From NCBI GenBank assembly GCA_040954595.2, contig CM082579.2, positions 13,950,001 through 14,014,000 on the forward strand: 64,000 nt of DNA. Reading direction: 5' to 3'. This document shows, in pieces, positions 36,318 through 47,920 of the stretch. The notes below the pieces were generated by a model. That model was not told where the DNA came from. It worked only from the letters and a program-made list of their open reading frames with translations, and did not search any database. The stretch is from Balanoglossus misakiensis (Eukaryota; Hemichordata). Made by a program: the position numbers and the translations under genes. The stretch's first letter is position 1; each line of letters begins with the position of its first letter.

Positions 36318-36786
36318 TTAATTTCTCACACTGCTGGCCGCTGGGAGTGTGGGATAGGATATCCCCGACGAGTGTGAGAAATACGATCTCAGGTCCTTGG
36401 GAGTGTGAGATTCTATTATTCTCACACTCTCACTGAATCGAAAGCTGTATATGACGCGAGCGCTGATTGGTTGACAAAGAGTTCTTTCTCTTCGCGCACT
36501 AAATGTTATCCAATGGCGTGATGTGTATTACAGGCACAGAACTATAACGTGCCCCCAGACGACAGTTCCAGAGTCATTTATTCAATGTTTTAACGAATTT
36601 GGCTAATTTGTGACCGTGTGAGAAAAATAATCTCACACACCAAGGACCTGGGATCGTATTTCTCACACTCGTCAGGGATATTTTGTCCCACACTCGCCTG
36701 CGGCTCGTGTGTGACAGAAAATCCCCAACTCGTGTGAGAAATACGATCCCAGGTCCTTGGGAGTGTGAGATTCTATTAATCCCAAA
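36318..36786. repeat. Hairpin element H4
   Basis: TGTGAGAAATACGATCCCAG and related pieces occur in both orientations (36378, 36650, 36740), with GGTCCTTGGGAGTGTGAGA at 36394 and 36752. The core has GCTGATTGGTTGAC at 36459 and TCCAATGG at 36509. H5 is the same family. Confidence 0.75.
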
Positions 36787-39700
36787 TGTCATAGCAGCTG
36801 CCCCTTTAAAACAATTTCTTTAAAAAATGTGTTTCTAATAGATTTGGTCAGGTGGAAAAGTATGTCACATACTGTTTTCACTGAACACTGATGTGGTTGC
36901 AATTTTATTGACACAAATTGAATCACACTATGCATCACATTAGACTTAGGGGTAAACCATTTTATATTTAGGAGAGTGCAGTTTAGTTTCTACTCTGCCT
37001 ATTCTCTGATGTTTTTTCTTTACTATTTGGCAGAGGCAAAATGCAGACTTGTTATGGAAGTGTTCCTAAGTAACTATGCATAAATTATTTCTATTAATCT
37101 AAGCACATTATGTAAAATATAAATCAACCAGGTTGACTCATGTCTCCCCCTACAGTAATGGTGACAATTCTTTTTATAGTACCCAACTTACTCAAGTAAA
37201 CACACTTAATGTTAGCAAACAGTCCTATAGATATAGCCTGGTCCCCTGTCCCATTCCTGCTGCTGGTAGTGACAGCAGGGTTAGAAAGTGGGCAGAGAAC
37301 AAGAGTATCTTACAGGCCTCTTTCATGACCCCTGTGTGACCTTACATCCTGGTGATTTGTTGGTTTGACATCATTCATCATTCAATGTTGAACAGCTAAC
37401 CTTTTCTAACAGGCAATGTTCACCAGTTTTGTTCAAGGATGAGAAAAAATGCATTGATTCAATAGCATGGTTGGTAAACTCGAAATTGTATACTCACACC
37501 GACAAAAAGCCAGGATGTAGAGGTCAAAAGGGGTCATAAAAGTGGCATGATATAGCACAGTTGCCAGTGGTGTAATGTTTATATGAACTGTGCAACTTCA
37601 TTCATATTTGTTAGTGGCAGTAATGTTATTATAAATATAAACTGACATCTGAAATCACTTTGCGATGTCGAAATTCAGTGGGAAGAAACAAACGCCAAAA
37701 GTTACCACATTTTATACTGACACTTATTTGTTTTGTACAGTTTACCCTATGGATCCAGCTATCATAGGAATAGGTGCAATAATTGTAGCTTTGGTGGGCT
37801 GGTTGATCGCTTATGGGCTTGATCAATCATTTCATCTACGCTACAATTATTGCAGATATCATAGGAAGGGCACATTGGGAACCCCCCCCCCCCTCACACA
37901 CACACACACACACACACACAATTTGGGCGACAACACAATATATATATATGATGCAGTCTACAAGTTGCACCGAAATATCTTTAGGTCCCATTTGTACATA
38001 CTGGTGGTACCTCATGAGATCGGTTGCGTCTGTATGGATGTATGTCCGTTCACATCAAAAACTTGAAAACCGCTGAGCATATAACCTCGATATTTGGTGT
38101 GCAGATGCAGGCAGGGCTGTAGATGGGAGTTTGTTCAAATGAAGTTGTTGGGAAAAACGTAAATTTGGCCAAAACTCAGAAACTCAACAACCACTGGTCA
38201 TATTGATTTGAAAATTGGTATGCATGTACCTTATATTTACCTCACACAGTTGTGTATGTTTTGAACTAATAGTTTGTATTTTCTATAATTTATGTATTTT
38301 TTTGTCTTTTTCCACATTTTTGGTAAAAAATCTACTTTTCTGGAATTGATGACCTGACTTCTTTGAAATTTAGTATGGGGCTTCATATAGGTGATGTGAG
38401 TTATCAAAGTTTTGTTTAAATTTGCTGCAAAATTTGCAAATTTATAATTTTGGTGCAAATTTTGCCTTTTTGATCAATTTTTTTCTGTAAAACCGTTTGT
38501 CAGATTGCTTTGAAATTTGGTAGGCATAGAGATGTGTGTTTGTCAAATCAATTTGTAGAATTCAATAGTATATTTTTGGGGTGATTTTTGCCATTTTTGG
38601 TCAAAACTCTTTCTCAGAACCCTCTACCCCATTGCTTTGAAATTTGATTTGAAGGTTCCATGGTGAGTTGTCATGATGATTTACAAAACCTATGATGAAA
38701 GTGTCAATGTTTTGTGGGGGCAATGTCTTGTATTTTGGGGGTATATTTACCAATTTTGATAAAAAATTATATTTCTCAGAAAGTGTACACTGTATGGCTG
38801 ATTTCTATAAATTTTAGTTGTAAGTTAATGGGATTGGCTTCTTTAGAATTATTATGAAATCATATCATAGGTAATTTGGAATTTCTACTGGGCTTGCGTT
38901 TGATATTTTATTTTTTACGCGCAGTGCACGCAAAGAGCCAATTTTTTTTTCGTGAAATTGTATTTGAATGACGTGCAACAAAATAGCGATAGACAAGCAG
39001 GCTTTCAGATAAACATACTTGAATGAGTTCTCCCTTCATGTCTAGATGGCCCAACACAAAAAATATCATTTAGAATGTAGCGAATAAAGTACATAAACAT
39101 CATGAAAGAGACTGTGTACAGTGGTCCCCCCCCCCCCGATACGTATTAAGTACAGACAAGGTATGGAATTCTTGTGTTATATCATCAAGGAAAATGACCC
39201 AGAAGCCCTACTTGCTTTGTTATATCTAATGGCTTCTGTGTGCATAAATTATAGCCCGACACCTGTCAAGTTTGTGGCCTAGGTTACCGCACGTACATCA
39301 TTGTGCGTCCTGCTACAGCATACAAGCGCGCGTACGCGTACATGTGTACAGGGCGCCTGACCGGCCAACCTTGACAAGGCGCCCCAGATAGCCTCGCCCG
39401 CTGTTATCTTTCAATGGATTTTTTTTGTGCGCATGTCACGCAACTGTGACAAAATATTTGCGCGCACACATTGTAGTTTTGTGTTATTTAGTGTTATTTT
39501 AAATGGGTGTCACACCGATTTAATCAGCCTCCATTCAAAGAGTACACAACAGTCGTGTTATGCATTAATTAGCAAAAGATGATAAACTGATGCGGATACA
39601 ATCAATATAGCTTAATGGTGATGATTCTAAAGCAGAAGGCTAATTGTCATTAGTATCATACATGCAGAGCCTGAATTTGCCACTTTCTATTGTTCTCACC

Positions 39701-40016
39701 AAATTTAGTGTAATAACCCCTAAGTACCACCCTCTAATTTTAAAGAACACTAATTATGGAAGCCCATTAACCCTTTCACAACCAAGGTTCAGTCAAAACC
39801 CATTGTTTTCTATGAAAAGGTTTGACCTGCATAGAAGGAACTTGGGGTGAAAGGGTTAAAGGGACAAAGTCGCTCTTTTTGACTTTTGACTCACTTGCTT
39901 TTATTAGAGGTTCCTACCTTTAAATGTTTCATAAAATGTTTAATCAAATCTGTCTACAATCAGAGTAGACATTGTTTACATATACCTTTTGTTAAATGAT
40001 TGTTGTTGTATTTCAG

Positions 40017-40115
40017 ATTGTTGTCAGGAGCAGGTGAGAAATATGGTATGATTTCTGAAGGTCTGAGTACTGCATTGCAGTTATTTGACGATATGAAGAG
40101 GTTACGATATTCAAG
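40017..40115 (+). CDS. MED25: MED25 exon, end of the MIDAS-side of the VWA domain
   Basis: A 99-nt exon with acceptor TATTTCAG and donor GTAATT. It encodes MISEGLSTALQLFDDMKRLR, which matches the vertebrate MED25 stretch IAEGLSTALQLFDDFKKMR. MED25 is a metazoan Mediator subunit whose N-terminal von Willebrand A domain binds the complex and whose later domain binds activators. The exon enters in phase 2 and leaves in phase 2. The earlier exons were not found in the window. This exon lies outside the duplicated block. Confidence 0.85.
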
Positions 40116-40329
40116 GTAATTATGGTAAAATTCTGAGTTTCAAGATCATTCTCTACATATGGCCCTGACTTTTTTTGGTGGTTTATCTGTTTTTGTAAAG
40201 TTCACCATGTCAACCAGGAAATGATTCCATACAGACAGTGGAGTACAACTGAGATGTGAAGTACATTGAAACCTGCCTAGGAAGGACACCTCTGGGACCA
40301 CAAAATGTGTCCTTAATAGAGAGGTGTCC

Positions 40330-41162
40330 TTAAAGGGACAAATTCTCTCCCTCGCTGCCCCTTTTCCATGAATTAGGTTTGTTACAGGGCACCATTTCTG
40401 TTATTCTCCATGTGGATATATAGTGAATCAATGTTTCACCACACACAACTTCAACCCTGCTTGTAGCCACCAGAGTGATAAAAAACACACGCCAATAATC
40501 GGTCTCTATCATTTATTCATTTTATGTGAGTTTTTATGCTCATATCATTCAAGTGGGATGGAAATTGTGTATGGTTGAACGTTCATTAACTACATATACA
40601 CATGTACATTAATATAAAATGTCTCTTGTATCAAACATAATGGAAAAAATCGCGTCAAGGACACAGTGGTCCCATTGAGGGAATACACAAGAAAAAGTCT
40701 ACACCGGAGTAAATGGCGATATACTGACAGACACACACACTAAATAGAACAGCTGGCCTCTTTAAAACTTAGCCAGTTATGTAATCATTCAGGAATTTCC
40801 TGTGTATATAAACAACTCAATAAAGTAAATACACACCACTTCGCAAAGCAATCTGACCAGTAGTTCTTGAGTTACTGAGTTTTGACTAAGTTCACATTTT
40901 TCCAGCTAATTTGCATATTTTTGGCAACGACAACTTCATTTGAACAAACTCCCATCTACAGCCCAGCCTGCATGTGCACACCAAATATCAAGGTGATACA
41001 CACAGTGGTTTTCAAGTTTTTGATGTGGACGGACATACATCCATACATCCATCCATACATACATACATACAGATGCAACCAATCCCATAAGGTCCCATGG
41101 TATATAGGCCTATACCAATGGGACCTAAAAAGGGCAGCGAGAGAGAGACTTTGTCCCTTTAA
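40330..41162. mobile_element. Kolobok-like MITE with internal insertion (copy 3)
   Basis: TTAAAGGGACAAATTCTCTC at left, GACTTTGTCCCTTTAA at right, TTAA on both sides. Compared with copy 4 it has about 480 extra bases between GGAAAAA (near 40649) and AGGGCAGCG (41130), a nested insert carrying the dispersed repeat shared inverted with 38.0 kb. Confidence 0.75.
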
Positions 41163-42197
41163 CAGAAATGTGCATGTAATATTCTATTCAAACCATTACT
41201 CTTGTCTTGAACAATCTTTCCTTAATAGAAAGGTGTCCTGATTAGAGAGATGTCTGTATTAATTGACAGGTTTCACTGTATTATCAACATTTTCAGTTTC
41301 ATAATCCTTCTGGATGTCTTTGTCAGAAAATTTTGACAGCAGTCAAAACTTTCTCTGCCATACTCACAATAAGAGAAAGCTTGCACCTGTGTGTAAAACG
41401 GGTTATTTTCGCAAGCAATTAATTTTTGCGAAATAGGCGAGAGCCAACAAAATGTGAAAAGAAAAAGTTGCGTAAAATGTTTTTCGGAGATAAAGATGCA
41501 ATGAAATACAAGAACATGAAAATTAATCCTCGCATAACAGTTGGCTCTTTTAATATCGCGAACATTTCCTGTCACGAAAATAATCCGTTTTACAGTAATA
41601 TTGAAGGTCAGAATGCTTTTGATGAGAGAACAATACACCAGTTGCAAAGTATCTTGACTAACATAAAAATGATGGTATTTTCTGAAGAAGATATATTCTC
41701 GCAGTTGGTGTTTTGTTTCCTCATCAAAAGCATTCTGACCTTCAATATTATTCTGTTGAGCTATACATGCAATCTAGTCTGATCAGAGATGATTATATCA
41801 TCGACAATAGATCCTGGATACTAAAAGACCATAAAATGACTGCGACAGATACCTTGTTAGTTGTAACAGGTGTGAAATAAGAATTTGGATAACACTGACA
41901 GTATTTTGGCTATTGTTGGGGGGTGGGGTGGAGCAATAAGTGATTTTGAAACCCCATGTAACACCTGTCTTACCATTAATATGACTGCATTTATGGTACC
42001 ATAAGGAATGTTAACAAAATGACTGGGGAACCCTGGTTACATTACCCTGATCACCACAATGGTTCAGTCCAACTGCATTGTTTTCTATGTTAAGGTTGGA
42101 GCACTGAAGAGGAAATTGGGGTGGAAGGGTTAAAAAAAACACTGACTGACAATACTGCCAATAACAAAATATTGTTTTATCTTCTCTTTGTATACAG

Positions 42198-42317
42198 CGC
42201 ACCAATATAGAAACATTGTATATTGATCTGAACTCTCCTCCATATCCTTTGCCAAGTCAAGGTAGTATTAATTACAGTGGATTTACTGTAGAACAATTGG
42301 CTGCCATGTTGGGTGAG
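42198..42317 (+). pseudogene. MED25: MED25 exon, first copy, broken
   Basis: Same exon as 57418-57538 (SPPYPLPSQ...INYSGFTVEQLAAMLG), with splice sites kept. It is one base shorter, so its frame differs, and in the expected phase it meets a TAG four codons in. It lies 147 bp upstream of the EnSpm-like insertion. Confidence 0.85.
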
Positions 42318-42484
42318 GTAAGTAAGCGATGTAAAACATTTCATACAACACTGCATACTAACAATAGTCATATCAACCTGACAAGGGAAGATGAAAAAAG
42401 CCTAAGCCCCTTTGAACAGCTGTATTTTCTTGGAATCTGGTTTTATAATACACTTTGATTGATTCCCTTACGAAAAAGTTCTAT

Positions 42485-43330
42485 AGAACTTCTATTGCTT
42501 TTCAATAAAAATTTCTATTAAGAATCAATGGATATTCCATGGAAACTCAATGGAATTTCTATGGAAATTCTATTGACTTCTATGGACTTTTGGCCACTTT
42601 TCAATTAAACTTCTATAGAAGAGATATAGATTTCAATTGATTTTCTATTGAACTTCTATAGAAGAGTTATAGATGTGTATTGATTTTCTATAGAAGAGAT
42701 ATAGATTTCAATTGATATTCTATTGATTTTCTATAGAAGAGTTATCGATGTGTATTGATTTTCTATAGAAGAGATATAGATTTCAATTGATTTTCTATTG
42801 AACTTCTATAAAAGAGTTATAGATGTGTATTGATTTTCTATAGAAGAGATATAGATTTCAATTGATATTCTATTGATTTTCTATAGAAGAGTTATCGATG
42901 TGTATTGATTTTCTATAGAAGAGATCTAGATTTCAATTGATTTTCTATTGAACTTCTATAAAAGCGTTATAGATGTGTATTGATTTTCTATAGAAGAGAT
43001 ATAGATTTCAATTGATATTCTATTGATTTTCTATAGAAGAGTTATCGATGTGTATTGATTTTCTATAGAAGAGATATAGATTTCAATTGATATTCTATTG
43101 ATTTTCTATAGAAAAGTTATCGATGTGTATTGATTTTCTATCGAAGAGATCTAGATTTCCATTGATATGCTATTGATTTTCTATAGAAGAGATATAGATT
43201 TCAATTGATTTTCTATTGAACTTCTATAAAAGAGTTATAGATGTGTATTGATTTTCTATAGAAGAGATATAGATTTCAATTGATTTTCTATTGAACTTCT
43301 ATAGAAGAGTTATAGATGTGTATTGATCCT
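42485..43330. repeat. Left subterminal repeat array of the EnSpm-like element
   Basis: More than 15 copies of TTTTCTATAGAAGAG with ATTTCAATTGAT and GTTATAGATGTGTATTGA spacers, forming a higher-order period of about 120 bp. TTCTATAGAA is palindromic and also sits at the very ends of the element. Confidence 0.9.
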
Positions 43331-43652
43331 GTATTATCTGGTTACCAAAGACAGAGGGGTGGGATTGGGGCAAAAAGATTGATATTTATAAAAAAAAATA
43401 CTTCACTGAATACTCAGCATATTCTTTCAGTCTGTTGTTTAATATTAACACATAAATGTGCTAAATACAGTGTTGCCTCAGTCAAATTAGTTTTCTGCTG
43501 GCTTTCAGTGAAATATTTGAGAAAAAACCAACATACTCATCAAATTAAAACTTAACATTTTATTGCAATAAATCAATAAAAAAGGTGACATGAAAAATAG
43601 AGTTTAAATAAATAAAGATAAGCAAAACACATAAATGAAACAGTTAACCACA

Positions 43653-46600
43653 CTACTTGTGTTTTGCTTCGGAGTAAATTTTCATTTTAATGTACTGCTC
43701 CACCTCAGCAACCTTGCAGTCAAACTTGCTGCATACAATATCTGTGGGGAAACAGAAAAAATAATTGCTGAATGAAATTGTACTGAACCAAAGCTCAAAC
43801 CTTAGAGATGTCTTTGTTTGCCATACTATATTTTTTTTTTCTAAAACCTAACCGCCAGAAACAAAGAACAAACTAAATGAAAATATATCAAGGTTACGGT
43901 AGAGAGAATGGTATATTTGATTTGCAGTCCCTTAAACGCTTTTACAACTTTTTAAAGATGGCCTATCTCATTCCACATACAGGTCTCCATTAGCAGACCA
44001 AAGCAGATTTTGCAAAAGCACTGCAAAATTTGCACCCTATCTACAGCAGGTTACACTATGTTAAAGAGGTATACATCACTGATCACTCCAAATATACAAA
44101 ATGCCAATATATCTTTGTGTATTCCTATGACCTAAAATAGCAAATTAATAATTGGAGATGATAAGTAACTTAATACCTACATACCTTTAATGGCTCTTAT
44201 TTTGTCGGCATCCAGCGCTGGTTTGGGTAAAGAACCCTTGACTGAGTTGCACACTCTGCCACTATACGAATGAGTCCTGAGTGTTTCCCTATCAAACACC
44301 ACTGCCATCAAATCATACGTCATTTTCTTCGCTGTTGATTCGTCAACGCGGCTCAGCTGCTTGGCAGTTACTATCATCTCATCATTGACCAAAATCTGAA
44401 AAAGACCAAAATAATTGGTAACACTAGAGGCAGACACAAAATAAATATGATTTCTGTCATAGAAAACCTGATAAAATAGAAAGTACAGTAAAAACTCTAT
44501 CACAGAGTTCTTACAATACTTTTTATTTTCTATGAAATCAACAGCTCTAACAATACAACCACATTTTCCATGGAAGTAAAGTTGCAGAGCCATGATCTGT
44601 TCCAAACAGAGTTGCAATCATCAGGTCTGCAGATAAATAAACAAAAACTTTATGACCAAAATAATTAAATTCTTTGTTTTGCATCCACTCAGATTTTGAT
44701 AGGTAAGTGCACAAGTTCAGAAACACAGAAATTTTTAACAGGTAAATTTAATATTTACTCGATAGTTTCCATGTAATACAAGCACCTTATCAAGAATCCC
44801 AGCAGAAACTAATTTTTCACCCTGTTAAGTTGCACTCAAATGTGACATTCTGCAAGCATGCAGGTGTTCCAATCACATTTCCCAAAGCATGTATACAAAA
44901 AATTTGCAGGCAGAAAAGTTTTTTTCATGAAATCTCGCAAAACATACACATGCAGAACAAAGAATTTTCTTACTTAGGCCATATGGTTGAACCTAAGAAG
45001 CAGAAGTATTATTTGAATGACTATGACTATGTCTATGCAGATTCCTGAAATCACACATTCATGATAAATTGAAATAGATATCAACAGTTACCTCTTCACT
45101 GTTCAATGGGGCATCATGTGTTCCACTGGAGTTATTTGTCTTTGAGACTGCAGGTGCACCAGTCTTTACACCAAATGTTCTTTTTACATCAGCAATTTGT
45201 CCAAGCAGGCCAGGTAACTCTATACCATTTGAAAAGATTAGAAAATAGAGGTATAGGACATATGTTCATTGATTTAACTCCAATAGTTCATAGGAAAAGA
45301 AATAAAAAAGAGACAATCCTGGCAAAAAAATATTGTTAACCAATAAGACAGTGGATCATCATCCATAAACACAATTATTTTAATTGTGGTGAACTGAGAT
45401 GTTTACATACTGACCAGCATTATCAAACTATTGTCAAGTAACTACAAAACACATAGTTTGAGAAAGCTGGTCACAAATGAAGGCTTTCATTGGTGCTGAA
45501 AAAGGTAAGTTACAGCTTGCCCAGCTTAGTCATCATGTACAAGTGAATAAATTAAATGTTTTTCATTTATAAATTAATTATGGTAACATTTTACTTTGTA
45601 TTTCGAAACATATATGGAGTCCTTGATACTTCAATTTCTCGTCAAAAAAATGCTGAAAATGATGTTCTTTTGTGATATTCATGAGTATTTTCAAAAACAA
45701 TCATTCTGTGGCATATTTTGGCTGTTGACTTTTGATATTTCTAAAAATAAAACCAAAAGAACACTGACAAAATAATTTGATTCAGCTAAAACCTACTCAT
45801 TGCATTAAAAATATACAAGAACTAAAACAATCCACTGACTTTATTCAATGCGTGTATCAATATTCTTTTACCTTTTAACACTCGAAGAGAATAGCGTAGT
45901 GCAGCATTTTCCTCCTTCAATTCCCTTATTTCTTGGTGTAGCTTGTCCTCATCATAGCCTTCTGAGCCACTGGACACTGGTGTTGAAGCACGGAATGAAC
46001 TCTAGAATGCAGAGGAACATTAATGAAATAGACTAAAAATCACAGTTGTCAACAATAACAACACAGTTCATACATGGATTTCAACATGCTTGTGATATTT
46101 ACCCATCAACAGCGCTGAACTGCAGTCACTTTTTGATGGAAATATTATTAGTTTCAATAATTGCATAACTTTGCTCACATTTTAAAGATACATTTTGCAG
46201 GGGTTGCGTTAACCCCATATTTTGCTTCCCGAACTTTTCAGGGGGACTCTTACTTTTTACACAGAGGGGTCCCATCTCTCACATAAATACAAAAATTGTA
46301 ATTTCCTGTCTTTAATTTCATGTGACAGGGACTCATTCTGAGCAAACACTAGTGCAATCCCTGTTTCATAATTAAGCCACACAAGCTCACAACACTCTCT
46401 TACACGTCAGCATTATTTTAGCTTTTGTGCAAGTTTGGAAGTAAAAGTATATGCTTCAGGGGCAGAAATTGTAGCGTATGACATTGCCAGTACTTACAGA
46501 CTTAAGTGACTGGACATCCTCCTCCATTTTTTTACGAACTTCAGATGTCTTCTTGCTTTCTAACTTTCTCAGCAAATTTAAAGACGAATTCTTTTGGCTG

Positions 46601-47481
46601 ATCTTCTTTTTTTTTATTCAAGTTATTTTTTTCCTGAAAAAGAAATGAAATGATTATTGTGAGATACTTCTGAACACTTGGCATGGAGTTTTGAAAATGG
46701 GTGTTTATATTGACAACGAGAAATTAATATCATCTGTACCTAGATAAATCATATTGAATTCTGCATCAGCCACATGGTAGTTAAATATCAACTTACCGGT
46801 ACATAATCATCTTCATCATCTTCGCTGTCGGTGTAGATTCTCTTTGGTGCCTTTTCACGTTTCCCCCGTCCATATTCTGGAGTCTTAATGTTTGTGTTCA
46901 CCCCTTTTTTGACATAGACGTTGGCTAGTCGCAACAGCTCCTGCCTGTCATCTGTAAAGATAAACATTATGACCTGGTTGTGAAAAACACACACACACAC
47001 AACTGAATGAGAAACTTTTGCTGACGATCAAAAATGCACAACACAAACCACGTAAAAAAATTGTGTCACAAAGTAAAACAAAGGGGTTGCTGGCTTTCCT
47101 GGCAACTTGTTTTGTTATGCAAATAGTATAACAATGAACAGGAAGTAAACAAGCTGTGTTTGGTTCAAGGGAGCCCAAGACCCTGGGATCGAGATAAAGG
47201 TAACTTTCTACAATGAACGTCTTCAACATTGGGAAATGTTTCTACCTGACACGTTTTTTTTGAGTTTTGAAAAAATCCAAACAATTCTTACCGCTAAACT
47301 TGATAACTCTTGCTACATATCTCGCCGGATCTCTTCCTGCCTTCTTTGATGGCCACTGGACAGCACAATCTTCGTCGAAGTCAAAACTCATAACGTCGTC
47401 TTCATCGAGATCTTCTATCCAATTCGTCTCACCAACTTCAACACTCTTTTCTTCGTAAAAATCAAATAAAGCGTACTTCAT
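43653..47481 (-). CDS. BEN-domain protein of the EnSpm-like element
   Basis: Seven exons: 47292-47481, 46797-46951, 46498-46633, 45872-46001, 45092-45218, 44185-44395, 43653-43741, all with GT-AG borders. Exon 1 starts MKYALFDFYEEKSVEVGE and has VQWPSKKAGRDPARYVARV, the N-terminal module typical of BEN-protein relatives. Exon 2 is acidic (YTDSEDDEDDYVP). Exon 4 is a coiled coil (LHQEIRELKEENAALRYSL). Exon 6 is the BEN domain: AKKMTYDLMAVVFDRETLR and GSLPKPALDADKIRAIKG. BEN domains bind DNA or chromatin, so a role at the subterminal arrays or in silencing is possible (inference). Frames slip at a nine-A run in exon 3 and near an A run in exon 5, so the copy may be damaged. Confidence 0.75.
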
Positions 47482-47920
47482 GGTGACTAGATCGACATTC
47501 GTAAATAGAGAAATCTTAAGCGGAGCTGGTAGCGAGTGACGCGTGGTGTGTCTTCGGTGGTTACTGAATCAGCTGTAAAAGGTCAGGAGTTCGCCGACTA
47601 TTTATTTACCTTGATGCATGCTGGGTAAGAAATGCGGGCGTTTATGAGAAGAGTCAAAGGTCATGCAGTAGGTCATGTGATTTTAAAATACAGCATTTCT
47701 TAGAGCTGAGATGTTATTTGAAAAAAAAACACGTTAAGATATCATTCACTTTATTTTGAAACGCCAAAATTCACCTTAAAGTAGTACCACAGATCGATCG
47801 GAACGTTAAAATTTGTACTTGAGATGATGCCATATCTATCACCCAGCATGCACCGCAGTCACCGACGCTTGCACAGCTGATTCACTAGATCATCAGATCG
47901 CTGTTCGTCGCAGAAGAGAC
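47482..47920. promoter_or_regulatory. Shared promoter region between BEN gene and transposase gene
   Basis: The 439 bp between two divergent start codons hold no reading frame. TGATTCACTAGATCATCAGATC sites near 47877 and CAGCTGATTCA are repeated near 47567-47575 (AATCAGCTG). The head-to-head layout implies joint control of both genes. Confidence 0.55.

Larger units (their letters stand above)
35063..40016. other. Long non-coding stretch before the first MED25 exon
   Basis: I looked for the N-terminal von Willebrand exons of MED25 (expected VFVIEGTA-like codons) and did not find them. Contents: G-run at 35278, a CAGT-ended MITE at 36139-36315, hairpin H4, CA repeat at 37897-37920, and a dispersed repeat at 37979-38170 that recurs inverted at 40890-41100. 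The ORF at 37665-38066 has a hydrophobic stretch but runs into the CA repeat and has no other support. Confidence 0.5.

Noticed and set aside
37163-37340. Possible MED25 upstream exon after CTCCCCCTACAG
   Set aside because: The acceptor is good, but the translation (NGDNSFYSTQ and on) does not match the MED25 VWA domain and has no clear donor in frame.
37665-38066. 133-codon ORF with a hydrophobic segment (IIGIGAIIVALVGWLIAYG)
   Set aside because: Runs through a CA repeat and into a dispersed repeat; no splice sites or family support.
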